Origin: Thermoleophilaceae bacterium
GTDB taxonomy: Bacteria; Actinomycetota; Thermoleophilia; Solirubrobacterales; Thermoleophilaceae
Length of the DNA: 6,342 bases
Reading direction: 5' to 3'
Assembly (NCBI GenBank): GCA_013696425.1
Contig: JACCYP010000051.1
Location: 1-6,342, forward strand
The notes below the pieces were generated by a model. That model had not been told where the DNA came from, made no database searches, and saw only the letters and a program-made list of their open reading frames with translations. Each line of letters begins with the position of its first letter. Positions within the stretch are counted from its first letter, which is position 1. Positions 5,206-6,342 of the stretch are shown in pieces. The position numbers were made by a program, and so were the translations under genes.

Positions 5206-6342
5206 ATGCTGCGAGACACGGACGGGGTGCAGGGGCGGCGGCTCGCCGCCGCGGGGCGGTTCCGGCCCGGGCGATCGGAGATCGATCCGGCCGCTCTCGA
5301 CCTGCTCGGGCGCTTCGGGGCGCAGATCCTCGGCCAGGCGCGGCGCTTCTCACTCAGCCCCGAGGACGCGGAGGACGCCTACCAGCGCGGCGTCGAGATC
5401 CTCCTGACGAAGGCGCCCACGACCGAGACCGACGAGCTGCTCCCGTGGCTGAAGACCGTGGTGAAGCACGAGGCGCTCGCCATCCGCAAGCAGCGCGACC
5501 GCCTCGCCTCACCCGGTGAGGACGGCGTCGCGGAGCCCCCGCCCGGGGCCGGTACCGACACCCACGACCAGGCCGAGCGGCTCGAGAAGCTGCGTATGGG
5601 GGCGGAGGCGCTCGCCAACCTGAAGCCGCAGGAGGTACGCGCGCTGCTGCTGCGGGCGGAGGGGTTCTCCTACAGGCAGATCGCCGAGGAGACCGGTTGG
5701 AGCGCCACGAAGGTGAACAGATGCGTTGCGGAAGGCCGCAAGGCCTTCCTCGCCCGGGTCAAGGACATCCAGGCGGGCGAGGAGTGCGAGCGGCTCGCGC
5801 CGCTGATGAGCGCGTTCGCGGATGGCGAGGCCGGCACCGCCGAGGTGGCCCGCCTGCGCCCGCACCTGAAGACCTGCATGTCCTGCCGCGCGCAGCTGCG
5901 CGAGTACCGCGCCGTTCCGGCACGTGTCGCGGTGCTGGTGCCCGTGGCCGCCGCGGCCGCCCCGGGCGGATCGAACGGGCGCTTCGTGGAGGGCCTGGTC
6001 GCGTCGGTGCAGGACCGGCTCGCGTTCTGGACCGAGCGCACACAGGGCGTCTGGGAGGTGGCCTCGGCGCAGAAGCTGGCCGCCGTCGCCGCCTCGACGG
6101 CCGCGCTTGCCGGCGGCGGCACGGTGGCCGTCACCGAGGTGCGCGAGTACGAGCGCGAGCGAACCGTGACCCAGAAGGTGCAGCGCTCGCAGCTCGCCTC
6201 CGAGGACTCGACCGGCCAGCCCCGGCCCGCGCCGACGCCTCCTGTCGAGACACACGACCCGCCGGCGCCGCCGGAGCCCGTGGCGAGCGCGCCGGCTGCG
6301 CCGCAGGAGTCGAAAGCGAGCGAGCCCGCGAAAGCCGAGGAG
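5206..6342 (+). CDS. Sigma-70/ECF-like factor fused to anti-sigma-type zinc domain and membrane segment (3' end missing)
   Basis: The frame is open for 379 codons and runs off the right edge. Residues about 26-100 resemble sigma region 2, diverged, with SPEDAEDAYQRGVEILL (51-67) in place of the usual AEDxxQExF and PWLKTVVKHEALAIRKQRDR (80-99). A Pro/Gly linker follows. Residues about 126-185 are sigma region 4, with ALANLKPQEVRALLLR and the helix-turn-helix FSYRQIAEETGWSATKVNRC (154-173) that would read the -35 element. Next comes an exact C-x25-H-x3-C-x2-C pattern (C194, H220, C224, C227), the zinc ligands of anti-sigma ZAS/zf-HC2 domains. A hydrophobic Ala/Val stretch lies at 241-253 and a probable membrane helix at about 291-309, followed by a charged segment and a Pro/Ala/Glu-rich tail from about residue 329. 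Thus sigma factor and its own putative inhibitor and anchor lie on one chain. Actinobacterial ECF groups with comparable C-terminal extensions are known (ECF52/53, from memory). The start is set by a strong ribosome site. Regulation of the divergent glycan genes is an inference. Confidence 0.93.
   Translation, partial: MLRDTDGVQGRRLAAAGRFRPGRSEIDPAALDLLGRFGAQILGQARRFSLSPEDAEDAYQRGVEILLTKAPTTETDELLPWLKTVVKHEALAIRKQRDRLASPGEDGVAEPPPGAGTDTHDQAERLEKLRMGAEALANLKPQEVRALLLRAEGFSYRQIAEETGWSATKVNRCVAEGRKAFLARVKDIQAGEECERLAPLMSAFADGEAGTAEVARLRPHLKTCMSCRAQLREYRAVPARVAVLVPVAAAAAPGGSNGRFVEGLVASVQDRLAFWTERTQGVWEVASAQKLAAVAASTAALAGGGTVAVTEVREYERERTVTQKVQRSQLASEDSTGQPRPAPTPPVETHDPPAPPEPVASAPAAPQESKASEPAKAEE

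Noticed and set aside
5509..6255. Minus-strand frame (248 codons) opposite the sigma-factor gene
   Set aside because: The plus strand here encodes sigma region 4 and an exact zinc motif; the minus frame is a compositional shadow.
6190..6342. Pro/Ala-rich stretch as a tandem DNA repeat
   Set aside because: There is no regular repeat unit; it is low-complexity protein coding, consistent with a linker.

Overview
The window is very GC-rich DNA with dense coding on both strands, GTG/TTG starts and strong G/C bias at third codon positions. This points to a high-GC actinobacterium-like genome. The sigma-factor architecture at the right end and the wording of the small protein in the cell-surface cluster resemble what I recall from Thermoleophilia (Solirubrobacterales and relatives). 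That taxonomic guess is from memory and was not searched.

Layout: positions 1-35 may hold the last codons of a plus-strand gene converging on the cluster. Positions 32-3307 are a tight minus-strand operon, transcribed right to left: an ABC-2 type polysaccharide export permease (Wzm-like), its ATPase with a C-terminal carbohydrate-binding domain (Wzt-like), a 111-residue protein of unknown function, and a GT4-family glycosyltransferase. All three internal junctions are 4-base start/stop overlaps (GTGA, GTGA, TTGA). A roughly 200-base gap (3308-3508) follows, which holds a plus-strand reading frame resembling a headless signal peptide. Positions 3509-5023, also on the minus strand, encode a large polyprenyl-phosphate sugar-1-phosphate transferase (WbaP/EpsE-like), the enzyme that starts glycan assembly on a lipid carrier. 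A 182-base divergent intergenic region separates it from a plus-strand gene (5206 to the right edge, incomplete) encoding a sigma-70/ECF-like factor fused in one chain to an anti-sigma-type zinc-binding domain, a probable membrane segment and a Pro/Ala-rich tail.

How the genes may work together: the transferase loads the first sugar-phosphate on the lipid carrier, GT4 enzymes including the one here extend the chain, and Wzm/Wzt export the finished lipid-linked polymer, with the Wzt C-terminal domain likely recognising it. The small protein is translationally embedded between exporter and glycosyltransferase and may help assemble the machinery at the membrane. The divergent, probably membrane-tethered sigma factor is an attractive candidate regulator linking envelope state to this locus, but that is inference from architecture and position only. 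No tRNA, rRNA, CRISPR array or insertion sequence was seen.
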